NCBI GenBank assembly: GCA_003134655.1
Contig: PLBY01000077.1
Coordinates: forward strand, 177,017-223,887
Origin: Acidobacteriaceae bacterium
Lineage (GTDB): Bacteria > Acidobacteriota > Terriglobia > Terriglobales > Acidobacteriaceae
Length of the DNA stretch: 46,871 nucleotides
Direction: 5' to 3'
Under the pieces are notes generated by a model that was not told the DNA's origin, ran no database searches, and saw only the letters and a list, made by a program, of their open reading frames with translations. The position numbers were made by a program, and so were the translations under genes. Positions 24,945 to 33,274 of the stretch are shown here, in pieces. Numbering within the stretch: position 1 is the first letter of the stretch; each line of letters starts with the position of its first letter.

Positions 24945-25592
24945 ATGCAGTCCCTCTACAACCGTGTTGCCGGACAAAGCATCGAACGCCTCGCCGCGCT
25001 CAGCGACGGCATCTTCGCCGTCTCCATGACGCTGCTCGTGCTCGACCTTCGCGTCCCTGCGGGCGAAGCCATTCATTCCGAGCGCGATCTCTGGCATGCC
25101 CTGGTCGTGCTCTCGCCTCGTCTGCTCATCTTTCTGATGAGCGTCATGACGAATGGCATCTTCTGGGTCGGCCAGCAGACACAGCTCAACCAGTTCGCCC
25201 GCGCCGACCGCAACCTCGCCTGGATTCACATCGCCTTCCTCTGCGCCGTCACGCTGACGCCGTTCTCCACATCATTGCTCGCCGAGTTCATCCACTACCG
25301 TATCGCGCTGCTGACGTACTGGTTCAACATCCTGCTGCTCGGCGTGATCCTCTACTGGAGTTGGAGCTACGCCACCCGCGCGAACCTGCTCGCCGACGAT
25401 GTGCCCGCCGAAATTCATCCCGCGATCATCCGCCGCATCGTGATCGCGCAATCGCTCTACGCCTGTGGCGCCGCGCTTTGCTTTCTCAACACCTACTACA
25501 GCATCGCCGCCATTGTCCTGGTGCAGGTGAACTACGCCATCGCCCCAAGATTCTGCTGGGGCCTCTTCTCGCGGAAGGGGTCAGACGATTAG
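24945..25592 (+). CDS. TMEM175/DUF1211-family potassium channel-like protein
   Basis: Integral membrane protein of 215 residues. The N-terminal helix has RLAALSDGIFAVSMTLLVLD, the family's FSD-type signature (LSDGIFA here). Six hydrophobic helices follow, as in bacterial TMEM175 channels, which conduct K+ through a tetramer with a hydrophobic filter. The ATG at 24945 is favoured by this signature and by the promoter at 24909-24937; an upstream in-frame ATG at 24873 lies inside the divergent gene. Ion selectivity is not shown by sequence. Confidence 0.92.
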   Translation: MQSLYNRVAGQSIERLAALSDGIFAVSMTLLVLDLRVPAGEAIHSERDLWHALVVLSPRLLIFLMSVMTNGIFWVGQQTQLNQFARADRNLAWIHIAFLCAVTLTPFSTSLLAEFIHYRIALLTYWFNILLLGVILYWSWSYATRANLLADDVPAEIHPAIIRRIVIAQSLYACGAALCFLNTYYSIAAIVLVQVNYAIAPRFCWGLFSRKGSDD

Positions 25593-25661
25593 GAAGAGGG
25601 GAAGGTGGGAGTTGCGGTTGGCAATCTACGGTGCTAGGGTTTCGCATTCTGGAGGTACGCC

Positions 25662-26141
25662 ATCGCATCCAACCCGCCGCTTCCGTCAAGGGAGTCTTAC
25701 ACCATCGGCCCACCGCTGCCCGCTGAGACACCGAAAGCTCCGTGGCGTCCGAGAGTGGCCAGTCGAATCTCTTTCTTCTTTGGCCCGGTCGCGGGCGCAT
25801 TCGTGTCAGCGATCAGTTTGCGGAGAATGGGACATCAGGAGAGAGCCAAGAGAATCCTTTGGGTCACCGCCTGTGCTCTGGTTGCAGTCGCGGCAATCCT
25901 CTTCTTCATTCCAGATTCTCAGGCTCGCATCGTGGGAATAGGCATGGAAGGCGCTTTCTGTGTGGCTTTCTACCTTGTGCAGGACAGGGAGTTCAGAGCA
26001 TGGGAGGCCACCCACAAGGACACAACGCCTTCAAATGGATGGAGCGCACTGGGCTGGGGCATTGTCGGAATTCTCCTGTTTCTCGCGATCGCGTTTGCCG
26101 TTTTCATGGTTCTGGCGATGGTGTTTCCCGGGCACGTGTAA
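25662..26141 (+). CDS. Membrane protein with apparent ATC start
   Basis: Unrecognised protein of about 159 residues. A Pro-rich cytoplasmic N-terminus (PPLPSRESYTIGPPLP, TPKAPWRPRV) leads into three or four transmembrane helices (SFFFGPVAGAFVSAI, WVTACALVAVAAILFFI, VGIGMEGAFCVAFYLV, WGIVGILLFLAIAFAVFMVL). The longest ORF with a standard start begins at the GTG 25755, inside what looks like coherent protein. The frame is open back to a TAG at 25635, and GGAGG (25651-25655) lies exactly 6 nt before an in-frame ATC at 25662. I therefore place the start there; either ATC is used or a former ATG mutated. Confidence 0.6.
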   Translation: MASNPPLPSRESYTIGPPLPAETPKAPWRPRVASRISFFFGPVAGAFVSAISLRRMGHQERAKRILWVTACALVAVAAILFFIPDSQARIVGIGMEGAFCVAFYLVQDREFRAWEATHKDTTPSNGWSALGWGIVGILLFLAIAFAVFMVLAMVFPGHV

Positions 26142-26186
26142 GCCGCCCGCTCTCAACCGGAGTACCATGCTCGTAGTTTCGCAGCT

Positions 26187-27236
26187 ATGAACATCCGCGC
26201 CGCTCTTCTCCCGATCACGCTTCTCGGATTATTCGCAGCGGCCATCTTCGCGCAGGAAGTTCCCAAGCCAGTCGTCGAGAAATCAGACACCCAGATACAC
26301 GCCGAAGCGCTCATGGCGAAAGCGCGCCACCTTTCCGACATCCGAGCGAAAAACGCGCCCGCCTTCCGGCTCAAGGCAACGTTCACCTTCATTGGAAAAG
26401 ACCTTGAAAACGCACAAGGCACTTATACCGAAGTGTGGGTCTCCGATTCACAATGGCGCCGCGAGACCGTCGTGAAAGATTTCCGCCGCACCGAAGTCGG
26501 CACCCCAAACAGAACTTGGACCCTCGACAACCCCACGGATTTTCCCGAAGCAGCAACCCATCTCCCCGACCTGATGAACCTGTTTCATTCCGCATCCGCC
26601 ACGCTTGAATTCGAATCCATCGTCGACAGCCCGGACCAGAAGCCCGCGGAACAATGCGCGACTACGAAGCGTGGTTCCCAACAGGAGCAGTACAAATTCT
26701 GTTTCGATCAGAAAAGCGGAGCATTGCTCGCGACGCTCTCGCCCGACATCCGCCCCAAGAACATGACGGACTACTCCTGCTTCTACGGCATCTTTCGCAA
26801 GTTTGGCGAGTCATGGTTTCCGCGTGAAATGGCGTGTTTCGAAGACAAACATCGCCAACTGGAAGCCAAGGTGGAGGAACTCTCCGCCGAGTCCTCGCCT
26901 GATGCAGCCCTGTTCAAGCCGCCTCCGGGAGCGATCGAACTCGGAAGGTGTTCGGGAACGTCAGCTCCGCCGAGTGGAACACTCAATCCCGAGCCGAGAT
27001 TTCCCACGGGCGTTCGCGGTAATACCGCTTCTGTTGCCCTGTCGCTGATCGTCGACACAAAAGGCAAGCCGCAGCACATAAAGGTCAGTCAATCCGGAGG
27101 CCGGGGATTCGATGAAGCGGCAGTGGCAACAGTTGAGCAGCAGTGGCGCTTCAAGCCCGCCACGTGCGATGGAGAACCCATGCCCATGGAGATCCGAGTA
27201 ATTCTTAAATTCACATCGAATATCGTGGCCTACTAG
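26187..27236 (+). CDS. Secreted TonB C-terminal-domain protein
   Basis: Exported protein of 349 residues. Signal peptide at residues 1-22 (AALLPITLLGLFAAAIFAQ). Residues about 30-245 are an unrecognised beta-rich domain of a type seen before TonB domains in Acidobacteriota. Residues about 265-345 form a TonB C-terminal domain (TGVRGNTASVALSLIVDTKG, SGGRGFDEAAVATVEQQWRF, ATCDGEPMPMEIRVILKF). It lacks the N-terminal membrane anchor and Pro-rich spanner of true TonB, so it is probably a periplasmic or outer-membrane-associated relative. A TAGTTT hexamer 7 nt before the ATG suggests a near-leaderless mRNA. Confidence 0.85.
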   Translation: MNIRAALLPITLLGLFAAAIFAQEVPKPVVEKSDTQIHAEALMAKARHLSDIRAKNAPAFRLKATFTFIGKDLENAQGTYTEVWVSDSQWRRETVVKDFRRTEVGTPNRTWTLDNPTDFPEAATHLPDLMNLFHSASATLEFESIVDSPDQKPAEQCATTKRGSQQEQYKFCFDQKSGALLATLSPDIRPKNMTDYSCFYGIFRKFGESWFPREMACFEDKHRQLEAKVEELSAESSPDAALFKPPPGAIELGRCSGTSAPPSGTLNPEPRFPTGVRGNTASVALSLIVDTKGKPQHIKVSQSGGRGFDEAAVATVEQQWRFKPATCDGEPMPMEIRVILKFTSNIVAY

Positions 27237-27259
27237 CCGAACAGCATCCTGCGCTGTCG

Positions 27260-27985
27260 CTACTGAACGCTTCTCCCCACAACTCCCAATGCTCTCGCCT
27301 TCGCGATCTCGCCTTCCTTCGGATCGATGGCATGCTCCGCGACCATTGCGTCGATGACTTCATTCCGCCGCTTAAGTGCGCGATCCGGGTGCGTAAACGG
27401 CGAAAGATAGGCTGGCGCTCGAATCAAACCAGCGAGCAGAGCCGCTTCCCCTGCTTGCAGTTGATTCGGCTCCCTCTGAAAGAAGTGTTGCGATGCCGCC
27501 TCGACTCCGACCTGACCCTCACCGAACCAGGCCCGGTTGGCGAAAATCGTGAATAACTCTCGCCGAGAAAACCGCCGCTCCAACTGCACTGCCGTCCGAA
27601 TTTCTCCAGTTTGGCGAGTCAAGTTCTTAGACGGCGCACAGAACATCGTGCGAGAGATCAGCCACGAGTACGGGCCCTTGTGAGAAATCACATTTCCAGT
27701 TATCTCGTGATACATTTCGGCGAGAACGCCGGGGCCTTCTTCACTTCCCTCGGCGGCCCTCAAAGCTGCCCGCAAGTTATCGCCGATCGACTCGTAGGGA
27801 ACGGCTGTAGAAGCTGCCGGGAGGCACGGATCGGAAACATGAACCGCCTGCATGGGCGCAAACACGGTCAGAGTTTTGATGTCAGGAAGATCGCGGGAAT
27901 AAAAGAAAATCCAGACAGCCCCGCCGACGACCGAAAGAGCACCCACACCAAGCCCGAGTACGAGGACTCTCATCATCAATCGCAT
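27260..27985 (-). CDS. GT51 transglycosylase-like protein lacking the catalytic Glu motif
   Basis: Membrane-anchored protein of 241 residues with an N-terminal transmembrane helix (about 8-28). The C-terminal half matches peptidoglycan glycosyltransferase family 51: EIRTAVQLERRFSRRELFTI, FGEGQVGVEAASQHFF, LQAGEAALLAGLIRAPAYLS and ALKRRNEVIDAM. The N-terminal catalytic motifs are absent: the EDRRFYxHxG segment is replaced by AALRAAEGSEEGPGVLAEMY, and the GASTITQQ segment by GPYSWLISRTMFCAPSK. It may be a pseudoenzyme, a scaffold or a divergent enzyme. A tandem CTGAGTACTGAGTAC repeat lies just upstream. Confidence 0.8.
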   Translation of the reverse strand: MRLMMRVLVLGLGVGALSVVGGAVWIFFYSRDLPDIKTLTVFAPMQAVHVSDPCLPAASTAVPYESIGDNLRAALRAAEGSEEGPGVLAEMYHEITGNVISHKGPYSWLISRTMFCAPSKNLTRQTGEIRTAVQLERRFSRRELFTIFANRAWFGEGQVGVEAASQHFFQREPNQLQAGEAALLAGLIRAPAYLSPFTHPDRALKRRNEVIDAMVAEHAIDPKEGEIAKARALGVVGRSVQ

Positions 27986-28011
27986 AGCGGCCGGCCCTCG
28001 GCGCGCCCAGC

Positions 28012-28044
28012 ACTGAGTACTGAGTACCGGGTACTGAGTACTGA
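28012..28044. repeat. ACTGAGTACTGAGTAC tandem/inverted repeat
   Basis: Two ACTGAGTACTGA units separated by GTACCGGGT, forming a short mixed direct and inverted repeat in the 65-nt gap between two minus-strand genes. Confidence 0.7.
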
Positions 28045-28050
28045 CGCTCC

Positions 28051-28782
28051 CTACCCGCGCTCGAACGCGTGTTTCTTCTCCAACTCTTCCATCGCCTGCC
28101 GCCGCGCGCTCTCGAATCGTTCCGCCTGGCCCATCAGTGCGGGTGTCGCCTCGGCAAACTCACCCTCGATCCGCAACAGCCCCTGCGCCGCCACCAGCCG
28201 CGCCGCAATCTCGATCAAGTGCGCAGGTGTCGTCTGCAGATACTGCGCCTCCGTCGGATCGCCAATCCACACTCGCCCGGGTGCCCCATTTCTCGCGTCG
28301 TTTGCGAGAGGTGGGGGATTTCCTCCCAGCTTCGTCTGCCAGTACACTTTGCGTTCGACGAACTCCGCCATGGCCTCATCCGTGGCCTTGCCAAACACCC
28401 ACTGCTGCCGCTTGAAGTCATAGTGCCGGCTGGAAAACGGTACTGGCAACAATTTCCCGGATTTCACAAACTCGATCTGCCGCCGGTCGACTTCCTTGCG
28501 CAGCGCGTTGATCACCGGGGCCTCCGCATCCTTCGGATCCAGCGACGTCATCACCTCGCGCACGGTTTGCGACAGATTCACCGCCACCGGCGCGTGCAGT
28601 CCTTCCGAACCTTCCAGCCGGATGTCCCCATGCAGCACAAAAAAATCCGCACCCGACGTCGACTGATGAAACGGCCACTCCAGCTGCAACGTCAGCGGCA
28701 GCCCCTTCAGCGTGACCCAGATTTTCTTTCCCGCCGCGCCCTCATCGTTCGTGGTCAAGTGATTCTCCTGCACCTTCGTCAT
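28051..28782 (-). CDS. Unknown protein with in-frame family C repeat
   Basis: Unrecognised cytoplasmic protein of 243 residues, no signal peptide. Residues 15-80 are beta-rich (KKIWVTLKGLPLTLQLEWPF). Residues 85-160 contain DPKDAEAPVINALRKEVDRR and KRQQWVFGKATDEAMAEFVE. Residues about 157-170 (GGNPPPLANDARNGAPG) are encoded by a family C palindrome (28279-28315). The remaining 70 residues are helical and charged (LIEIAARLVAAQGLLRIEGE, RRQAMEELEKKH). The coherent frame on both sides of the repeat supports a real gene with an insertion. Upstream is a family G repeat. Confidence 0.75.
   Translation of the reverse strand: MTKVQENHLTTNDEGAAGKKIWVTLKGLPLTLQLEWPFHQSTSGADFFVLHGDIRLEGSEGLHAPVAVNLSQTVREVMTSLDPKDAEAPVINALRKEVDRRQIEFVKSGKLLPVPFSSRHYDFKRQQWVFGKATDEAMAEFVERKVYWQTKLGGNPPPLANDARNGAPGRVWIGDPTEAQYLQTTPAHLIEIAARLVAAQGLLRIEGEFAEATPALMGQAERFESARRQAMEELEKKHAFERG
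28279..28315 (+). repeat. Family C palindromic repeat inside a CDS
   Basis: GGGTGCCCCATTTCTCGCG and its inverted partner CGAGAGGTGGG, in frame within the 28051-28782 gene. Confidence 0.85.
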
Positions 28783-28813
28783 AAGTCATTATCCTTTTTT
28801 CCCCAACGAAAAT

Positions 28814-28834
28814 CCTCCGTGTCCTCTGTGGTTG
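28814..28834 (+). repeat. Family G repeat (CTCCGTGTCCTCTGTGGTT)
   Basis: One of three copies in the window (28814, 33691, 37398) of CTCCGTGTCCTCTGTGGTT, each in an intergenic region. Confidence 0.8.
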
Positions 28835-28906
28835 AAGGTTTCCGAGAGAATCCGCGCAACGGAAGATGATCTGCAAAACTGTAATCTGAGATTTTACTGG
28901 CTGACC

Positions 28907-31900
28907 CTACTTCCCATCCAGCGTCGATCGTACCTTCAGCGCCAGATCGATCCTGTTGAAGGGTTTCTGTAGCAGCTTCACGCCGGGCTCCAGCACCTTG
29001 TGCTGCACCACCATATCGTCGGTGTATCCGGTCATGTACACAATCCTGGTTTTCGGACGCTTACTCAGAATATTCTCCGCCAGCTGCGCGCCGCTCATGC
29101 CCGGCATGATCACATCGGTCAGCAGCAGATCGATGGACCCCGCAAAATTACTTGCCGTCTCAATCGCCTGCTCCGCGCTCTCCGCTTGCAGAACTGTGTA
29201 CCCGTAGCCCTCCAGAAAAATGCGCGCCAGTTCACGCAGATCCGGCTCATCTTCCGCGATCAGAATGGTCTCCGTCCCTCCCGCCACCATCTCTCCCCCA
29301 GCTGGCGCCTGCCGTTTGCGCGTGCCACCCTCCGTCGCCGGCAAATAAATCCGGAACGTCGTCCCGCCTCCGGCCTCACTCTCGACCTGAATGCTTCCCC
29401 CGCTCTGCTTCACGATTCCGTACACTGTCGCTAACCCCAGCCCCGTGCCCTTGCCCATCGGCTTCGTCGTAAAAAATGGTTCGAAGACGTGGGAGAGCGT
29501 GGCCGCATCCATCCCGTGACCAGTATCGGTTACCTTCAACATGGCGTATCGCCCAAGGGGAAGATCAAGGGTGCGGGCCAGCTCCGCCCCGGCCTCCACG
29601 TTCGACGTCTCCATCATGAGTTTGCCGCCGTGCGGCATTGCATCTCGCGCGTTGACCGCCAGGTTCATCAGCACCTGTTCCACTCGTCCCGGATCCGCCT
29701 TGACCGACGCCAGCGAGGGATGCAGGCTCGCGACCAGCTCAATATCCTCGCCAATCACCCGCGACAGCATCTTTTGCACGTCGGCGACGGCTTCATTCAA
29801 GTCCAGAACCTTCGGCTGCAGCACTTGCTTGCGGCTGAAAGCCAGCAGTTGCTGGGTCAGCGAGGCCGCACGGTCCGCTGCGCGCCGGATCTGTTCCAGC
29901 CCGTTGCGCGCGCGTTCGTCCGCTCCCACCGCGGCCAGCAGCAACTCGCCGTGTCCCATAATGATGCTCAAAATATTGTTGAAGTCATGCGCCACGCCGC
30001 CCGCCAGCCGCCCGATCGCCTCCAGTTGCTGCGCGTTCCTGAGCTGCTCTTCCAGATGCATCCGCACGGTCACGTCGCGCTGAATGCCCCACGTCCGCAC
30101 CAGGCATCCTTTGTCTACGATTCCCACCATCGTGTTGCGGAAAATCTTGGTTCGTCCCTGCGCATCTCGTTCATGCGATTCCCAGTCGGTGATCCGGTAC
30201 CCCGACCGCAGAAATGTTTCCATGAACTCCTTCGTCACTGGATCATCCGCAATCAACATTTCCGACAGCCGCTTGCCGATAATATCCTCAGCCCTATTGA
30301 GCCCGTACATCCTCGCCATGGCATCGTTGCACTCGGCGATGTACCCGCTCGCCAGGCTAAGTCTGATCTGCTCTTCCAGCGGAGCATCCACCGGAACCGG
30401 CGGATCATGTTCCGTGCGGTAGATCCCTTCCGACGTCTGCGCCACGAACACGCGGTACCGCTCTTCGCTCTCGCGCCTCGCCTCCTCCGCCTGATGACGT
30501 GCTTCCTCTGCCTTCAGCCGCTCCGTAATGTCTCTCTGAATTCCCCAGGTTCGCAACAGCTTCCCGTTCTCCACAATGCCGAACATGCTGTTCAGGAACA
30601 CTTTCGGGTTTCCGTTCACGTCCTGCTCGTGCGACTCCCGCTCCAACACCCGGAAGCCATTCCGCACATACTCGCGCGTCAATTCGATGTTGTGGGGATC
30701 GTCCACTACCAGTAAGTCCGTCAGGCGTTTCCCCAGGAAATCCGCCGGAGAATCCAGTCCATACATCTGCGCCATCGCCTGGTTGCACTCCCCCATGTAC
30801 GAATCGTGGAGAATATGGTGAATGAGTTCTTCTTCTGGAAGATCAATCGGTACCGGCGCGTCCAGGTCCTGCCGGAAAATTCCTTCTGAACTCTGGGCCA
30901 CGAACATGCGGTAGTTTTCTTCGCTCCGCCGCAACGCCTCGTCGGCGCGCTTCCGGTCCGTGATATCGATCAACATGCCGCGCGTCAGCCGTTTCCCGGT
31001 TTGCGGGTCGCGGACGATCACGGCCTCATCCCGCAGCCATATCTCGTTGCCATCCTGCCTGCGCATGCGGTACTCGACTTGAAATGGACGCCCCTCTTGC
31101 CAAGTGTCCTCCAGCAGCGCAATCGGGTGGTCGTCAGGATTCAGGTGACTCCACCAAAAATGCGAGTCCTCCAGGCAATCCTCAGGACGGTAGCCGAGAA
31201 TCGTTTTCACCTGCGGGCTCAGATACAGAAAGCGCCCTTGCGCCCCCGCCTCCGCCACATACGAGATTGCTGGAACCTGCTCCACCAGTTGTCGATATTT
31301 TGCCTCCGCCTCCCGCAGCGCGGCCGTCGCCCGGCGGGTCTCCTCCTGCGAACGAATTGCTGTGATGCCATAGGCCAGGTTGTTCGCCATCTCGGTGAAC
31401 AGTTCGACTTCCGAGCTTTCAAACGAGCCCACCTGCTCTGAATAAATCGCCAGCACCCCGAACGCCGAGCCCGCAACTCGCAGCGGCAGGGCGATCACGG
31501 CGGCGTATCCTCTCTCCACCGCCGCTTCCCGCCACGGCCTGAACATGGGATCGTTCGCTGTGTCCGGGACCACGCAAATCCGGTTCTCACGGATGGCCGT
31601 TCCCGCCGGACCTCGCCCGGCCGGCGTGTCCGACCACCTCAGCGCAATCTGCTCCAGGTATCCGCTGCCATGCCCGGCGTGCGCCATTGGGAGGACCGTT
31701 TTGTCTTCGTCCTGTTGCGCGTAGGCAATTCCCGCCATCCGGTATCCGCCCAGGTTCACAATGATGTCGCAGATCTGGCGCAGTAGTTCCTGCTCGCTGC
31801 CCGCTTGCGCCAGCGCCTGGTTGCACGCACTCAACGCGTGCAGCGCGCGGTTCAACCGGCGCAGCTCCTTGTTGACAGCGCTTTCCCGGGCGGAATCGGC

Positions 31901-32077
31901 AGAAATGTCGAAGGAGGAGGGGCTTGCGGCAGAGAAGGCAGAAGGTGGCGATGACGAGGAAGGAAGCGTGGGCGGATCCCCCGTCCCCGGCTTCGCGCCG
32001 AGGCCGTTCGTTCCGAAGTTCTCGGAAGTCTTACCGGCTCCCGCTGGATCGTTCCGTTGCGATTTTTCCTGCGTCAT
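28907..32077 (-). CDS. Hybrid sensor histidine kinase (GAF, PAS x3, HisKA, HATPase, REC)
   Basis: Soluble two-component kinase of 1056 residues with no membrane segments. A Ser/Pro-rich N-terminus to about 60 is followed by a GAF domain (about 85-245), PAS 1 (about 265-380), and PAS 2 (about 390-510) and PAS 3 (about 545-665), which are near-duplicates (compare NYRMFVAQSSEGIFRQDLDA with RYRVFVAQTSEGIYRTEHD). HisKA follows with the phospho-His in GGVAHDFNNILS, then HATPase (DTGHGMD, FEPFFTTKPMGKGTGLGLAT) and a C-terminal receiver (LIAEDEPDLRELAR, LLLTDVIMPGMSG, phospho-Asp in DVIMPGM). It autophosphorylates and passes phosphate to its own receiver. No separate output regulator is adjacent. It follows the YndJ-like gene by 45 nt on the same strand. 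Confidence 0.95.
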   Translation of the reverse strand: MTQEKSQRNDPAGAGKTSENFGTNGLGAKPGTGDPPTLPSSSSPPSAFSAASPSSFDISADSARESAVNKELRRLNRALHALSACNQALAQAGSEQELLRQICDIIVNLGGYRMAGIAYAQQDEDKTVLPMAHAGHGSGYLEQIALRWSDTPAGRGPAGTAIRENRICVVPDTANDPMFRPWREAAVERGYAAVIALPLRVAGSAFGVLAIYSEQVGSFESSEVELFTEMANNLAYGITAIRSQEETRRATAALREAEAKYRQLVEQVPAISYVAEAGAQGRFLYLSPQVKTILGYRPEDCLEDSHFWWSHLNPDDHPIALLEDTWQEGRPFQVEYRMRRQDGNEIWLRDEAVIVRDPQTGKRLTRGMLIDITDRKRADEALRRSEENYRMFVAQSSEGIFRQDLDAPVPIDLPEEELIHHILHDSYMGECNQAMAQMYGLDSPADFLGKRLTDLLVVDDPHNIELTREYVRNGFRVLERESHEQDVNGNPKVFLNSMFGIVENGKLLRTWGIQRDITERLKAEEARHQAEEARRESEERYRVFVAQTSEGIYRTEHDPPVPVDAPLEEQIRLSLASGYIAECNDAMARMYGLNRAEDIIGKRLSEMLIADDPVTKEFMETFLRSGYRITDWESHERDAQGRTKIFRNTMVGIVDKGCLVRTWGIQRDVTVRMHLEEQLRNAQQLEAIGRLAGGVAHDFNNILSIIMGHGELLLAAVGADERARNGLEQIRRAADRAASLTQQLLAFSRKQVLQPKVLDLNEAVADVQKMLSRVIGEDIELVASLHPSLASVKADPGRVEQVLMNLAVNARDAMPHGGKLMMETSNVEAGAELARTLDLPLGRYAMLKVTDTGHGMDAATLSHVFEPFFTTKPMGKGTGLGLATVYGIVKQSGGSIQVESEAGGGTTFRIYLPATEGGTRKRQAPAGGEMVAGGTETILIAEDEPDLRELARIFLEGYGYTVLQAESAEQAIETASNFAGSIDLLLTDVIMPGMSGAQLAENILSKRPKTRIVYMTGYTDDMVVQHKVLEPGVKLLQKPFNRIDLALKVRSTLDGK

Positions 32078-32122
32078 GGAAACTTGCCGGCACGCCCCGG
32101 CATGTTTTGCTTTGGATTCTTG

Positions 32123-33199
32123 TTAGTGTACAGGTTCCCGTTCCACCTCCGTCTGAAAACTACGCTCATCGGTTACCGCCGGGTGGGTATGATTCTCCAC
32201 TAGCCATCCCAGCAGTCCCACAAGACAGAATCCAACCGCGTTCAGAATTCCGTGAGTCCTCGCCATCTCCGGGATCGTCAGCGCATCGCTCCCCATGTAG
32301 TCTGCGACGGCGTATGCTCCCGACAGCGCCATCCCCATAAAAATCGCACCCGCCGCGACTTGCAACAAGATGCGTGCCGTAGTTTCGTGCACCTTCCTCC
32401 CATACGCGCGCACCGCAATCGCCAAGCCAGCCACGCTCATGGAAAACAGCACTGCCGCACCCATCTTCACCACCGGAGAGATCACAAACCCTGCCGCCAC
32501 CACAACCGGAAGCACCGCAACCATCAGAACCAACCGCTGCAGCCACCGCTGTGGCGCGCCCTTCTCGGCAAACCGCAGCGTCGCAGCCCCGATGATCGCC
32601 GGGGCAAATCCTGCTAAATGAAAATGCACCGCCGTCAGCAGCCCGATCGGTTCCTGAATCCCCATCGGCCGCATCCCCAACCGCGACGCCACCAACCACG
32701 CCCCACCCACCGCCAGATCCATCCGCGCAATGCAGATCACGATCCATGTGGTGCGGGTGTATGTGGCGCGGGCGCCCCCGCCCGCGTCTAGCCGCGGAGC
32801 GCGAGCCAATCCCATCATTCCAGAACCCCCCATCAAGACGCACACCACCAGCCACCCGATCGCAAAGAACGCTGCCTTCCTTCCCGGAGGAAGCCAAATC
32901 GCCACGACACCGAGCCCCGCGCCCACAGGCTGCAGGCGGCGCGCAAGTTCGTGGAGCTCATCGCTTCCCCCGATCCCACGCGACAACTCCATCCCCAACG
33001 GAACAATCACCAGCGGCGCAAACAAGAACAGCAACTCAATCGCCCCCAGCCGCGCAATCCCCAGCCGCGCCAGCACCGCGAGCCCCGCCCAAACCGCCGC
33101 CCCCACCGTAGCCCAAAGGGGCGCCCATAAATCTGCCTTGTCATTCCGACCAAGGGGAAGAATCTGCTTTTCTCTGCGTAGCTCGAATGATGTTTTCAT
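32123..33199 (-). CDS. YndJ-like multispanning membrane protein with repeat-derived segments
   Basis: Integral membrane protein of 358 residues with about ten hydrophobic helices. The segments ELLFLFAPLVIVPLGMEL, HFHLAGFAPAIIGAATLRFA and ARTHGILNAVGFCLVGLLGW resemble the YndJ family of unknown function. Residues about 135-147 (ARAPRLDAGGGARAT) are encoded by a family B palindrome (32761-32787). The N-terminal LPLGRNDKAD comes from a family D-like element (33140-33167), so the true start may be internal. It lies in a minus-strand run after a small membrane protein and a GbsR-type regulator whose operator precedes the run, suggesting shared control. Confidence 0.8.
   Translation of the reverse strand: MKTSFELRREKQILPLGRNDKADLWAPLWATVGAAVWAGLAVLARLGIARLGAIELLFLFAPLVIVPLGMELSRGIGGSDELHELARRLQPVGAGLGVVAIWLPPGRKAAFFAIGWLVVCVLMGGSGMMGLARAPRLDAGGGARATYTRTTWIVICIARMDLAVGGAWLVASRLGMRPMGIQEPIGLLTAVHFHLAGFAPAIIGAATLRFAEKGAPQRWLQRLVLMVAVLPVVVAAGFVISPVVKMGAAVLFSMSVAGLAIAVRAYGRKVHETTARILLQVAAGAIFMGMALSGAYAVADYMGSDALTIPEMARTHGILNAVGFCLVGLLGWLVENHTHPAVTDERSFQTEVEREPVH
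32761..32787 (+). repeat. Family B palindromic repeat inside a CDS
   Basis: ATGTGGCGCGGGCGCCCCCG palindrome, preceded by a partial ATGTGGTGCGGGTGT copy. In frame in the YndJ-like gene. Confidence 0.85.
33140..33167 (+). repeat. Family D-like repeat at the YndJ-like gene start
   Basis: GTCATTCCGACCAAGGGGA then AGAATCTGC, a variant of the GTCATCCTGAG...GAAGGATC element. It encodes part of the N-terminus. Confidence 0.5.
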
Positions 33200-33221
33200 C
33201 GCGCCCTTGCTCTACCAATTC

Positions 33222-33263
33222 GGGTGCCCCATTTCTCGCGCGCCTTTTGCGCGAGAAGTGGGA
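33222..33263 (+). repeat. Family C palindromic repeat
   Basis: GGGTGCCCCATTTCTCGCGC and GCGCGAGAAGTGGG, between two minus-strand membrane-protein genes. Confidence 0.9.
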
Positions 33264-33274
33264 GGTTGCTCTCC

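Noticed and set aside
28012..28044. CRISPR-like direct repeats
   Set aside because: The units are short, contiguous and without spacers; no cas genes are in the window.
29489..30715. 408-codon plus-strand ORF antisense to the hybrid kinase
   Set aside because: The sense strand encodes clear PAS and HisKA domains; the antisense product has no recognisable domain.
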